A stretch of DNA of 10,860 bases from JAQYVZ01 sp035269105 (lineage in GTDB: Bacteria; Desulfobacterota; Desulfuromonadia; Desulfuromonadales; BM103): positions 1 through 10,860 of the forward strand of contig DATFJP010000272.1 of the NCBI GenBank assembly GCA_035269105.1, read 5' to 3'. The position numbers and the translations under genes were made by a program. The notes beneath the pieces are model-generated. The model saw only the letters and a list, made by a program, of their open reading frames with translations, was not told the DNA's origin and made no database searches. Of this stretch, positions 1-6,449 are shown in pieces (position 1 is the first letter of the stretch; every line of letters starts with the position of its first letter).

Positions 1-417
1 ATATTAGGCGCCTTAAAGTTTGTCACAGAGAACCGACTCGATATGCTCAGTGACCAAATTGAGGTTTTTAGGCGCGGTTATCTTGATCTTCCCCAAAGTC
101 TTATTCCTGAGTATATCTTGGCAGAAACAGTTTACGACCAGTCCAACGAAGCTACTATTAAGGATTTCCCAGCCGCTTACATTATACCGCCCCAAGTCGT
201 TGATTTTTTGTTGTTTAATGGTGTTCAGGTCGTAAAAGCAAGCCAACCTTTCCAGTTGGATACAGTCACTTATCCTAAAGGGACATATATTGTGTGGATG
301 GCTCAACCAAAACGCGGCCTGGCTAACGCTTTTTTAGAAGACCGGGTAGACGTAGTGGTCATGCAAGAGATGCAGAGTATACAAACCAACAAAGTCAATA
401 AGGCAAACCTGCCGTAA
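1..417 (+). CDS. C-terminal part of an M14 zinc-carboxypeptidase-like protein (5' end outside window)
   Basis: The frame is open from the first base and ends at TAA 415-417, so the gene begins left of the window; the ATG at 43 is just an internal Met. The visible part is about 138 residues. Segments such as FRRGYLDLPQ, PAAYIIPP, NGVQVVKASQPFQ and YPKGTYIVWMAQPKRGLAN resemble the region following the catalytic domain in large M14-family peptidase-like proteins, where an 'AYIIP...GVEV..A..PF...YP.G.YVV...QP' pattern recurs (recalled family pattern, no search run). The zinc ligands would lie upstream and cannot be checked. Two oddities: the stretch between AYIIP and the 'NGV' segment seems shorter than I expect, and the protein stops soon after RGLAN where many relatives continue. 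It may therefore be a shortened or decaying copy. A terminator follows 27 bp downstream. The coding strand is rather A+T-rich compared with secA. The family call is tentative. Confidence 0.5.
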   Translation: MLGALKFVTENRLDMLSDQIEVFRRGYLDLPQSLIPEYILAETVYDQSNEATIKDFPAAYIIPPQVVDFLLFNGVQVVKASQPFQLDTVTYPKGTYIVWMAQPKRGLANAFLEDRVDVVVMQEMQSIQTNKVNKANLP

Positions 418-443
418 GACTCTACTGTAAATATTAAAAATAT

Positions 444-479
444 GGCCACCTGGGTTCGGTCCTTGGTGGCCTTTCTTAT
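444..479 (+). terminator. Rho-independent terminator after the M14-like gene
   Basis: Inverted repeat GGCCACC (444-450) and GGTGGCC (465-471) with a 14-nt interior that can extend by two more G-C pairs after a 2-nt mismatch, closing on TTCGGT. It is followed at once by TTTCTTATA. It lies 27 bp past the stop codon at 415-417, as expected for an intrinsic terminator. Confidence 0.75.
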
Positions 480-782
480 AATGCAGCCTATTCAGAAAAA
501 TCTCCAGACAGCTCAAAATTACCGCCTTCCAAAATACAAGATGATAAATAGGACGGGGCATCCAAAATTGGGCAATCCGCCTTTTATGGCTGCTTAGCCT
601 TCCTATAAATCAAGGAAAGCAGGTAACATAAGGATAGGACCACATACCCCAGTGTTGTGAAGATTACGAATCTCGGTAGCATGGAGTCTCAAGGAGAATG
701 TTTTTTTCAAGTCGAAAATGTCAAGTGACCTGGATGCCGCCATGGAAGGCATCGTAAACGACACGAAGCTTTACTAATATGG
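480..782. other. Gene-poor stretch between the terminator and the Cys-rich gene
   Basis: About 330 bp between the terminator and the start of the Cys-rich gene hold no convincing gene. An ATG frame at 481-597 (38 codons) has no ribosome site and begins within the terminator tail. An AAGGAG at 691-696 sits only one base from an ATG at 698, too close for efficient initiation of its 19-codon frame. A small inverted repeat GATGCC/GGCATC (733-738 / 748-753, 9-nt loop) is present without a T tract. Only the promoter-like elements from 783 look functional. Confidence 0.5.
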
Positions 783-813
783 TTGACTTTTGAGTTGTGT
801 CTTAGGCTATAAT
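783..813 (+). promoter_or_regulatory. Sigma-70-like promoter ahead of the Cys-rich gene
   Basis: TTGACT at 783-788 and a perfect TATAAT at 808-813, separated by 19 bp, which is longer than the ideal 17. The -10 overlaps the first possible ATG of the following gene (812). A transcript starting about seven bases downstream would begin at or next to the ATGs at 821 and 824. Confidence 0.5.
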
Positions 814-1147
814 GCCCAGCATGATGCTAGTAATTAGGAAAATTGCGGTGTCTCTGTCTTTCTTGCTGGCGCTTTCCTTTTTGGTCGGGGTCACTCTTGC
901 ACCTGCCATTTCGGCTGCTCAAGTTCAAGCTGAAGAGTGCTGTGATAAGGACAATGCACCTGAAGTGCCCGTTAATGGGGGAGAGTGTTTCGATTGCAAC
1001 TGTCCGACCTGCCTATATGTCTATCATCCAAATACTGAACAAATCAGTACCTTTACGCCCACAAATAGAACCTATTCTTGGTTAGTTTCAGAAAAGCCCC
1101 CATCAGGATTTATCCTTTCTATCGATTATCCACCTGAAGTTCTCTGA
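812..1147 (+). CDS. Small exported Cys-rich protein of unknown function
   Basis: A 111-residue protein (TGA 1145-1147). Residues 9-35 form a typical signal peptide: Arg-Lys, a long hydrophobic core, then Ala-rich sites with cleavage possible after AISA or AQVQA. The mature part is about 72 residues with six cysteines: a CC pair (43-44), then C59, C62, C64 and C67 in the cluster ECFDCNCPTC, with acidic residues around them. The C-terminal third lacks Cys and ends in IDYPPEVL. I do not recognise the family. The cysteine spacing would suit binding of a soft metal or disulfides in the periplasm, and the cadmium module downstream makes metal binding attractive, but this is inference. The start is uncertain: ATG 812 overlaps the TATAAT box and has only a weak AGG five bases upstream, while ATG 821 or 824 keep the whole signal peptide and would be nearly leaderless. 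Confidence 0.7.
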   Translation: MPSMMLVIRKIAVSLSFLLALSFLVGVTLAPAISAAQVQAEECCDKDNAPEVPVNGGECFDCNCPTCLYVYHPNTEQISTFTPTNRTYSWLVSEKPPSGFILSIDYPPEVL

Positions 1148-1260
1148 AGTCCCTTTAGACAATTAAAAGCATAGAAATGGTCAATGGTGGCCGTGCGTCA
1201 AAGTGCGGTCCCTATTGGTCTTGTTTTCATTAATAAAAAACAAAATGAGGACTCATAACG

Positions 1261-1644
1261 ATGAGACATTCGCTATTGAAGGCAGTCGTGTATGTATCGA
1301 TTCTTGGGATTGTTGCTCTAATGGTCGGGTGCAAGGATCAGGTTTTTCAGGTCAATGATGTGGTTTCAGACCCCGGCGCATTCAGTCAACCATTGACCCT
1401 TGAAGGTGTAGTCTATGCCCACTCTCAAGATGACACAACGATTGTGGGAGTGATGGACAAAAAGGAATTGCAGTGCACGACCCCAAACTGCAACAAGGCT
1501 TTGCTGGCTGTCAAAGTTCCCGGCAAACAACTCTCTATTGGCGATGAGATCAAAGCTTCCGGTTCCATAATGAAGGAAAACCGGGGTTATATTTTCAGGG
1601 CTGATGATGTGACGGTCGTCGCCAGACACAAGCTAGGAGCCTAA
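1261..1644 (+). CDS. Lipoprotein with OB-fold-like domain, partner of the ABC transporter
   Basis: A 127-residue protein with ribosome site GAGG (1247-1250) ten bases before the ATG. The N-terminus is a lipoprotein signal: hydrophobic core, then a lipobox-like LMVGC with Cys24 as the probable lipidated residue. No Asp follows it, so by the E. coli sorting rule it would go to the outer membrane. Residues 29-122 have the alternating short strands of an OB-fold: VNDVVSDPGAF, LTLEGVV, LLAVKVPG, LSIGDEIKASGSI and YIFRADDVTVV, similar in outline to small periplasmic OB-fold proteins such as CcmE (by pattern only). A Cys pair, C72 and C77, in QCTTPNC could bind a metal or form a disulfide. The stop is one base before the permease start, so the two are almost certainly co-translated. 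It may replace the usual MacA-type adaptor or deliver a ligand. Function is not established. Confidence 0.75.
   Translation: MRHSLLKAVVYVSILGIVALMVGCKDQVFQVNDVVSDPGAFSQPLTLEGVVYAHSQDDTTIVGVMDKKELQCTTPNCNKALLAVKVPGKQLSIGDEIKASGSIMKENRGYIFRADDVTVVARHKLGA
1635..1639 (+). promoter_or_regulatory. Ribosome binding site of the permease, inside the lipoprotein gene
   Basis: AGGAG six bases before ATG 1646, lying in the last codons of the lipoprotein gene. This fixes the permease start and supports translational coupling. Confidence 0.8.
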
Positions 1645-1645
1645 G

Positions 1646-2803
1646 ATGACCCACAGAAAATTGATCTTCAAAAGCCTGACCCGAAGGAAGGGGCGATTTC
1701 TTTTCACGTTGCTCGGCATCATGATCGGCATGGCCTCTTTTGTGACCTTCATGGCGCTCGGCGGCAGCCTCAAATCCCAAATTGAGCGAGAATCTGCCGC
1801 GCTTGGTGCGAATCTGGTTGTAACCCCAAAAGGAAGCTGTGCCTACGAGCAGGTTTCAATTCTGACAGGAGAGCAGCTGCCGACCAATATCACCAAGGAC
1901 GAGGTTGCCGCGATCCGCTCAATCGAGGGGATGCAGGCGATTCCCTATCTGGCTGAACGTTCTGCCATCGACAATCGCCCGGTTTCGGTCATGGGCATCC
2001 TTCCGGAAGAAACCAGGATTTTTAAAAACTGGATGCTAGCTCAAGGTGAATACTTTCCGGAAGAAACCGCTGACGGTGCCGTACTTGGGTCAGTCCTGGC
2101 AGAGCAGTTTGGCTTGGCCCCAGGTTCGGACGTGCGGATTCGTGGCGTTGACATAAGGGTTTTAGGTGTGTTGGAAGAAACCGGTGGCAAAGACGATTTG
2201 ACCGTTTTTATGAGTCTCCCCGTTGCGCAAAAACTCTACAAGCAGAAAGACCTGGTCTCCTATGTGGCTGTTCGCGTAGACCGCCTCGATGAGGTCGAGT
2301 TGTACGCCAATAAGATCAAGGACAAGGTCAGTCTTGGCGTCGTGTCCGACAAACAGATGCGCAGTTCGGTTCTCTCGATTGTCGGGACGGTCAACATGAC
2401 GTTGCAGATGATTGCGGCAGTTGCAATCCTGGCCGCTGCCTTCGGCATCGTCAACACGATGATGACGGCAACCTACGAACGCAAGCGCGAAATCGGTATT
2501 CTCCAGGCCATGGGCGCCACCCGGAATGGTGTTTTCAGGCTGTTTCTGTTCGAATCGGGCGTCTACGGTTTGATCGGCGGCATTGGCGGTGCGGTGATGG
2601 GCGGCCTGGCCGCGGTTTTCGCCACGCCTTTTATCAGTCAGAATGCTGCTACCTCTTTTGTCAAAGGCTCCGAAAGCAGTCTTGACCCGACCATGTTTGC
2701 CGGAGCGATTCTGTTTTCCACACTGGTCGCCATGATCGCCGGGTTGTACCCGGCTGTCAAAGCGTCGAAGCTCTCTCCGGTGGAGGCTATCAGCTATGAA
2801 TGA
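1646..2803 (+). CDS. MacB/LolC-type FtsX ABC transporter permease
   Basis: A 385-residue inner-membrane protein with classic FtsX/MacB topology. TM1 is at about 18-40, then comes a large periplasmic domain (about 41-250), then three C-terminal TMs at about 255-275, 300-325 and 350-372. The cytoplasmic loop after TM2 carries the conserved coupling sequence YERKREIGILQAMGATR, and the tail PAVKASKLSPVEAISYE is the family's C-terminal signature. The protein is typical in length for one half of a homodimeric transporter. Such systems (MacB, LolCDE, FtsEX) usually transmit force to periplasmic partners rather than pump across the inner membrane. The periplasmic segment LVVTPKGSCAYEQVS holds the only cysteine (C65). 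The gene follows the lipoprotein with one base between and overlaps the ATPase by 8 bp, giving a tightly coupled three-gene unit. The substrate is unknown. Confidence 0.92.
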   Translation: MTHRKLIFKSLTRRKGRFLFTLLGIMIGMASFVTFMALGGSLKSQIERESAALGANLVVTPKGSCAYEQVSILTGEQLPTNITKDEVAAIRSIEGMQAIPYLAERSAIDNRPVSVMGILPEETRIFKNWMLAQGEYFPEETADGAVLGSVLAEQFGLAPGSDVRIRGVDIRVLGVLEETGGKDDLTVFMSLPVAQKLYKQKDLVSYVAVRVDRLDEVELYANKIKDKVSLGVVSDKQMRSSVLSIVGTVNMTLQMIAAVAILAAAFGIVNTMMTATYERKREIGILQAMGATRNGVFRLFLFESGVYGLIGGIGGAVMGGLAAVFATPFISQNAATSFVKGSESSLDPTMFAGAILFSTLVAMIAGLYPAVKASKLSPVEAISYE

Positions 2804-3494
2804 TACTGTCATTACTGCAAAGGAACTTGTGAAAGAATATGGAAAAGGAGCGACCCTGGTGAAGGCACTGCGTGGTATCGATCTGGACATTTCCAGAGGC
2901 AGCTTTACCTGCATCGTAGGTCCGTCTGGCCACGGTAAGTCGACACTGATGCACCTCCTTGGCGGCCTTGATCATCCGACCAGAGGCACCGTATTGATTG
3001 ATGGTCAGGATATGTTTCGCCTCGGCAACAAGGAACTGGCTGGTTTAAGGGCAAAAAAAATTGGCTTTGTCTTCCAGTTTTTCAACCTGCTGCAAAGTTT
3101 GACTGCCCTGGAAAATATTGAAGTTGCACTTATGCTGGCCAGCGTCCCTGAAAAAGAGCAAAAAGATCGCGCAAAAAAACTGCTCGACAGTGTTGGCCTC
3201 GGAGAAAAGGCAGATGCGAAGCCGGGCCAACTTTCCGGCGGCCAGCAGCAAAGGGTTGCTATCGCTCGAGCATTGGCGAACAATCCGCCGGTGCTTCTTA
3301 TGGATGAACCAACGGGCAACCTTGATTCTGCGGCAGAGGCAGAAGTTATGAAGGTTCTGAAGAAACTCAACCGGGAAGGGAAAACCATTATTTTTGTTAC
3401 CCACAGTAACGAAATCGCCTCAAGGGCCGATAACATCGTCTATGTGCTCGACGGCCAGATTCAAGTGCCTCAAGAGCTGAGGAGGGCCGGTTGA
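2796..3494 (+). CDS. LolD/MacB-type ABC transporter ATPase
   Basis: A 232-residue nucleotide-binding subunit, the usual length for this family. Visible motifs: Walker A GPSGHGKST (42-50), Q-loop FVFQFFNL (Q94), signature LSGGQQQR (146-153), Walker B VLLMDE (166-171) with the D-loop GNLD, and the switch His203 in VTHS. The start at ATG 2796 is supported by GGAGG (2782-2786) nine bases upstream, and it overlaps the permease stop by 8 bp. It would power the FtsX permease as a dimer on the cytoplasmic face. The Walker A has His where most relatives have Ser (GSGKST); the essential Gly-Lys-Ser/Thr are intact, so activity should not be lost. The last gene of the operon is followed by a strong hairpin. 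Family assignment is firm, substrate unknown. Confidence 0.95.
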   Translation: MNDTVITAKELVKEYGKGATLVKALRGIDLDISRGSFTCIVGPSGHGKSTLMHLLGGLDHPTRGTVLIDGQDMFRLGNKELAGLRAKKIGFVFQFFNLLQSLTALENIEVALMLASVPEKEQKDRAKKLLDSVGLGEKADAKPGQLSGGQQQRVAIARALANNPPVLLMDEPTGNLDSAAEAEVMKVLKKLNREGKTIIFVTHSNEIASRADNIVYVLDGQIQVPQELRRAG

Positions 3495-3530
3495 AATCCA
3501 TCCAAAAACCTTAAGCCCAGCATGATCAAA

Positions 3531-3560
3531 GAGTCGGGGGAGTTGAAACTCCCCCGGCTC
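3531..3560 (+). terminator. Very stable hairpin at the end of the ABC operon
   Basis: Near-perfect inverted repeat: GAGTCGGGGGAGTT (3531-3544) and AACTCCCCCGGCTC (3547-3560), 14 pairs with one G-U wobble. It lies 36 bp after the ATPase stop. There is no T tract directly after it (a short T run appears only near 3597), so it may be a U-less terminator or a 3'-end-protecting structure. Confidence 0.6.
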
Positions 3561-3615
3561 CCGTGCCGCTATGGGCAATACACCTTGGAGTCTGACTTTT
3601 CTCGACTTTCGAGTG

Positions 3616-3644
3616 TTGACAATCAGATTTTAATGTTCGACAAT
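3616..3644 (+). promoter_or_regulatory. Predicted promoter of cadC
   Basis: TTGACA (3616-3621), 17-bp spacer, then GACAAT (3639-3644; four of six -10 positions including the key A2 and T6). Transcription would start near 3651, in the middle of the adjoining palindrome, as expected for a repressor-controlled promoter. Confidence 0.5.
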
Positions 3645-3662
3645 TGAGTATATATTCAAATG
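3641..3662 (+). promoter_or_regulatory. CadC operator 1, imperfect palindrome before cadC
   Basis: 22-bp imperfect palindrome, 18 of 22 positions self-complementary, centred between 3651 and 3652. Its core TTGAGTATATATTCAA is at 3644-3659. It overlaps the predicted -10 and start site. The TGA...TCA half-sites match the style of SmtB/CadC operators. A near copy lies before cadA at 4078-4093. Confidence 0.65.
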
Positions 3663-3674
3663 AAAGGCAAGCTG

Positions 3675-4028
3675 ATGGACATCGACGAAACCTGCACCGC
3701 GACATGCCTGCACTCGGACAAGGTGGCTGAGGTCAAATCCAAGATGGCTCCGGGGGAGGTGTTGCTGGATTTGGCTGACCTTTTCAAGGCTCTTGGGGAT
3801 TCCACCCGCGCCCGCATCCTGCATGCGCTCTCTTTTTCCGAGCTTTGCGTATGTGATCTGGCCGCTCTTCTCGAGATGAGTTCTTCTTCGATCAGCCATC
3901 AGCTCCGGGTGCTGCGTGGGCAGAAACTCGTCAAATATCGCAAGGATGGCAAGAACGTCTTTTACAGTTTGGATGACGTGCACGTTTTGAGTCTGATGAA
4001 GCAGGGACTTCAGCATGTAGGCGAATAA
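3675..4028 (+). CDS. cadC: CadC-type ArsR/SmtB metal-sensing repressor
   Basis: With ATG 3675 the protein is 117 residues. That start has AAAGG (3663-3667) seven bases upstream; the in-frame ATG at 3660 lies inside the operator palindrome and has a poor ribosome site. From 3675 the numbering falls exactly on staphylococcal CadC: Cys7 and Cys11 (ETCTATC), Cys58 and Cys60 (ELCVCDLA) for the alpha3N Cd/Pb/Bi sensing site, and Asp101, His103, His114, Glu117 for the alpha5 zinc site (DxH...HxxE). The winged helix is clear: FKALGDSTRARILHAL, the recognition helix SSSSISHQLRVLR and the wing KYRKDGKNVFYSL. Known role: dimeric repressor that leaves its operator when Cd, Pb or Zn binds. It precedes the efflux ATPase on the same strand and probably also represses itself. 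Function is strongly supported. Confidence 0.95.
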   Translation: MDIDETCTATCLHSDKVAEVKSKMAPGEVLLDLADLFKALGDSTRARILHALSFSELCVCDLAALLEMSSSSISHQLRVLRGQKLVKYRKDGKNVFYSLDDVHVLSLMKQGLQHVGE

Positions 4029-4044
4029 GGCTTTTAATCCTGAC

Positions 4045-4065
4045 GGGTGACAAGGCCCTTTTTTT
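4045..4065 (+). terminator. Weak hairpin plus T7 between cadC and cadA (possible attenuator)
   Basis: GGGT (4045-4048) can pair with GCCC (4055-4058), only four pairs including one wobble, immediately followed by seven T (4059-4065). It is too weak to be a confident terminator but could cut read-through from cadC into cadA. Confidence 0.3.
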
Positions 4066-4077
4066 AGTCTGCATGAT
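4047..4077 (+). promoter_or_regulatory. Possible second promoter ahead of cadA
   Basis: GTGACA (4047-4052) and CATGAT (4072-4077) with a 19-bp spacer, directly abutting the second operator palindrome. Each box is one or two bases off consensus. The main support is the presence of the operator. Confidence 0.3.
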
Positions 4078-4093
4078 ATGAATATATCTTCAT
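4078..4093 (+). promoter_or_regulatory. CadC operator 2, palindrome before cadA
   Basis: ATGAATATATCTTCAT, 14 of 16 positions self-complementary. Aligned on its centre it matches the operator before cadC at 12 of 16 positions, sharing the core TGA[GA]TATAT[AC]TTCA. It lies 55 bp before the cadA start and covers an in-frame upstream ATG (4092), which argues against that ATG being used. Confidence 0.6.
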
Positions 4094-4148
4094 GCGAGCA
4101 GACGAATTGGTCGGGCCCGGGTCAGACAACCCTCGAAGAGGATTGATT

Positions 4149-6317
4149 ATGAACAGAAGAATCGATTACCGAGTCCAGGGCATGTGTTGTGCGGAAGAGG
4201 TCGGCATCCTGCGGCAAGAGGTGGGCGGCAAACCGGGTGTCATCGACCTGGAGTTCGATGTGCTCAACGCCCGCATGACGGTGGAATTCGACTCCGGATT
4301 ACTTTCCGCCGACCAGATTGTCCAGGCGGTCGGCAAGAGCGGCATGCAGGCCATCCCGTGGGAACGAAGGCGTCCCGAGCAGAGAGGCAGCTTCTGGGAA
4401 CGGCATGGCAGACTGGTTTTGACCGCGGCCTCGGGGATTTTTCTGCTGGCCGCTTTCGTGACCCATTGGGCTTTGCACGGCAGCCTGCTCGATGCCGTCT
4501 CCGGGGGGCATGGTGGACGTCATGCCATGCCCCCAGCGGTCATGCTGCTCTATTTGCTGTCCGCACTCAGCGGCGCCTGGTACGTGTTTCCCAAAGCCCT
4601 ACTGGCCCTCCGCCGTCTGCGGCCCGACATGAATTTCCTGATGGTGACGGCAGTCATCGGAGCCTTCGTCATCGGCGAGTGGTTCGAGGCGGCCACCGTT
4701 GCTTTCTTGTTCGCCCTCTCCTTGTTGCTGGAACATTGGAGTGTCGAGCGGGCCCGTAACGCCATCGGGGCTTTGCTTGATCTCGCACCGGCAACAGCTC
4801 GCTTCCGGTATCCGGACGAAAACGACATCCAGGAAATGGCTGTTGAGGAGGTCCCTCTCGGCGCCATCGTTCTGGTCCGCCCGGGAGAGCGGATAGCATT
4901 GGACGGCGCGGTGGTCAGCGGCCAATCCTCCGTCAACCAGGCACCGATCACCGGCGAGTCGATGCCGGTCCCAAAGGAACCGGGCGATCAGGTCTTCGCC
5001 GGCACCATCAATCAGGACGGGGCCCTGGAGTTTCGTGCTGACCGAAAGGCCGACGAGACCACCCTGGCGCGCATCATCCGCATGGTCGAAAGCGCCCAGA
5101 CGCGGCGGGCCAACACCCAGCAGTGGGTGGACCGGTTCTCCACCCGGTATACCCCGATTATGCTGGTCCTCGCGGTCGCCCTTGCCTTACTGTCGCCCCC
5201 GCTGGCCGGATTGTCCTGGGCGGAGGGAGTCTATCGCGGCCTGGTCCTGCTGGTCATCGCCTGTCCCTGTGCCCTGGTGATCTCGACTCCTGTGAGCATC
5301 GTCTCGGCCCTGACCGCCGCCGCCCGGCACGGCGTCCTGATCAAGGGCGGACTCTATCTGGAAGCGGCCGGACATCTTCAGGTTCTGGCTCTGGACAAAA
5401 CCGGGACGCTCACGACCGGGCAGCCCGAGGTACAAGCCCTGGTCCCCCTGAACGGACACAGCGAACGGCAGTTGCTCGAACGGGCAGCGGCACTCGAGGC
5501 TGGCAGCGAGCATCCTTTGGCCAGGGCGATACTGCGCAGGGCGAAACAGGTCGGCATCGAGGTGATCCCCGCGCGGCAGTTCACGGCGTTTCCAGGCAAA
5601 GGGGGCGAAGGGAACATCGGTGGCAGGCTGTTCTGGATCGGCAGTCACCGGATGCTGCATGAGAAATCCCAGGAAACTCCGGAGATTCATGCCCGGGCGG
5701 CGGAACTCGAGGACGCCGGTCATTCGGTCGTCGCGCTCGGCAACGACACCCATGTCTGCGGGCTGATCAGCATCGCGGACAGCCTCCGCGAAGACATCCC
5801 GCAAATTGTCTCTGAAATACGGGAAGCAGGTGTTAAACGCATCGTGATGCTGACGGGTGACAATGCCGGCACGGCCAGAGCGATTGCGGCCGAAACCGGA
5901 ATCGAAGAATATCACTGCGAACTTCTGCCTGAAGACAAGGTCGAAGCGATTGGCCGCTTGGTGCGGGAAAACAGGAGCGTGGCCATGGTCGGCGATGGCA
6001 TCAACGACGCTCCGGCCATGGCGGCGGCGACCTTCGGCATCGCCATGGGTGCCATGGGGACCGACGCGGCTCTGGAAACGGCCGACATGGCCCTGATGGG
6101 CGATGACCTGTCCAAGCTCCCCTGGCTGATTCGCCACTCCCGTCGGACATTGCGCAATATCCAGCAGAACATCGGCTTCGCCTTGGGGCTGAAAGCGGTG
6201 TTCATCGTCCTGACCCTGTTCGGCATGGCCACGCTCTGGATGGCCATCGCTGCCGACATGGGCGCAACGTTGCTAGTTGTCTTCAACAGCCTGAGATTGT
6301 TGAAAGATGTTAACTGA
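4149..6317 (+). CDS. cadA: Cd2+/Zn2+/Pb2+-exporting P1B-2-type ATPase
   Basis: A 722-residue inner-membrane pump that expels Cd, Zn or Pb using ATP. Start 4149 is chosen because AGAGGA (4137-4142) lies six bases upstream; the longer frame from 4092 starts inside an operator. Domains in order: N-terminal heavy-metal-associated domain (about 5-75) with GMCCAEE (Cys13, Cys14, Glu17); His-rich loop near 115-127; TM pairs from about 90 to 195; actuator ITGES (about 267-271); Cys-Pro-Cys in TM6 (372-374); phosphorylation site DKTGT (Asp416); GSEHPLA; MLTGDN; GDGINDAP (Asp616, Asp620); final TMs with GLKAVF (Lys682) and AADMGAT (Asp703). The Lys and Asp in the last two TMs with CPC are the ZntA/CadA hallmarks that separate this subgroup from copper pumps. 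The gene follows cadC on the same strand, with its own operator. No obvious strong terminator follows; a weak TCTGTT/AACAGA hairpin lies at 6338-6355. cadA and zntA are equally apt names. Confidence 0.96.
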   Translation: MNRRIDYRVQGMCCAEEVGILRQEVGGKPGVIDLEFDVLNARMTVEFDSGLLSADQIVQAVGKSGMQAIPWERRRPEQRGSFWERHGRLVLTAASGIFLLAAFVTHWALHGSLLDAVSGGHGGRHAMPPAVMLLYLLSALSGAWYVFPKALLALRRLRPDMNFLMVTAVIGAFVIGEWFEAATVAFLFALSLLLEHWSVERARNAIGALLDLAPATARFRYPDENDIQEMAVEEVPLGAIVLVRPGERIALDGAVVSGQSSVNQAPITGESMPVPKEPGDQVFAGTINQDGALEFRADRKADETTLARIIRMVESAQTRRANTQQWVDRFSTRYTPIMLVLAVALALLSPPLAGLSWAEGVYRGLVLLVIACPCALVISTPVSIVSALTAAARHGVLIKGGLYLEAAGHLQVLALDKTGTLTTGQPEVQALVPLNGHSERQLLERAAALEAGSEHPLARAILRRAKQVGIEVIPARQFTAFPGKGGEGNIGGRLFWIGSHRMLHEKSQETPEIHARAAELEDAGHSVVALGNDTHVCGLISIADSLREDIPQIVSEIREAGVKRIVMLTGDNAGTARAIAAETGIEEYHCELLPEDKVEAIGRLVRENRSVAMVGDGINDAPAMAAATFGIAMGAMGTDAALETADMALMGDDLSKLPWLIRHSRRTLRNIQQNIGFALGLKAVFIVLTLFGMATLWMAIAADMGATLLVVFNSLRLLKDVN

Positions 6318-6449
6318 GGTTGTTAAAAACCGGCCTCTCTGTTTGTAGGAACAGACTTGTCCCTTTATCGCAAAGCAGGTTCCCGCTAGCCGAACTCTTC
6401 TTAAAAGTCCTGTTAAAACTCGCTCTTGGATTATCTAGGGATATTTAAT

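Noticed and set aside
481..597. 38-codon ORF after the first terminator
   Set aside because: No ribosome site, starts within the terminator tail, no recognisable features.
2162..2914. 250-codon minus-strand frame across the permease/ATPase junction
   Set aside because: Antisense to two well-supported transporter genes; the composition is typical of an antisense frame.
4092..4148. N-terminal extension of cadA from ATG 4092
   Set aside because: That ATG lies within the operator palindrome and has no ribosome site, while ATG 4149 has AGAGGA six bases upstream and begins directly at the metal-binding domain.
4040..5865. 14-base match CTGACGGGTGACAA shared by the cadC-cadA gap and the MLTGDN codons of cadA
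   Set aside because: The match is short, does not extend beyond 14-15 bases, and one such match is plausible by chance in a window of this size.
5187..6137. 316-codon minus-strand frame inside cadA
   Set aside because: Antisense shadow of the P-type ATPase catalytic domain, with no ribosome site or family features.
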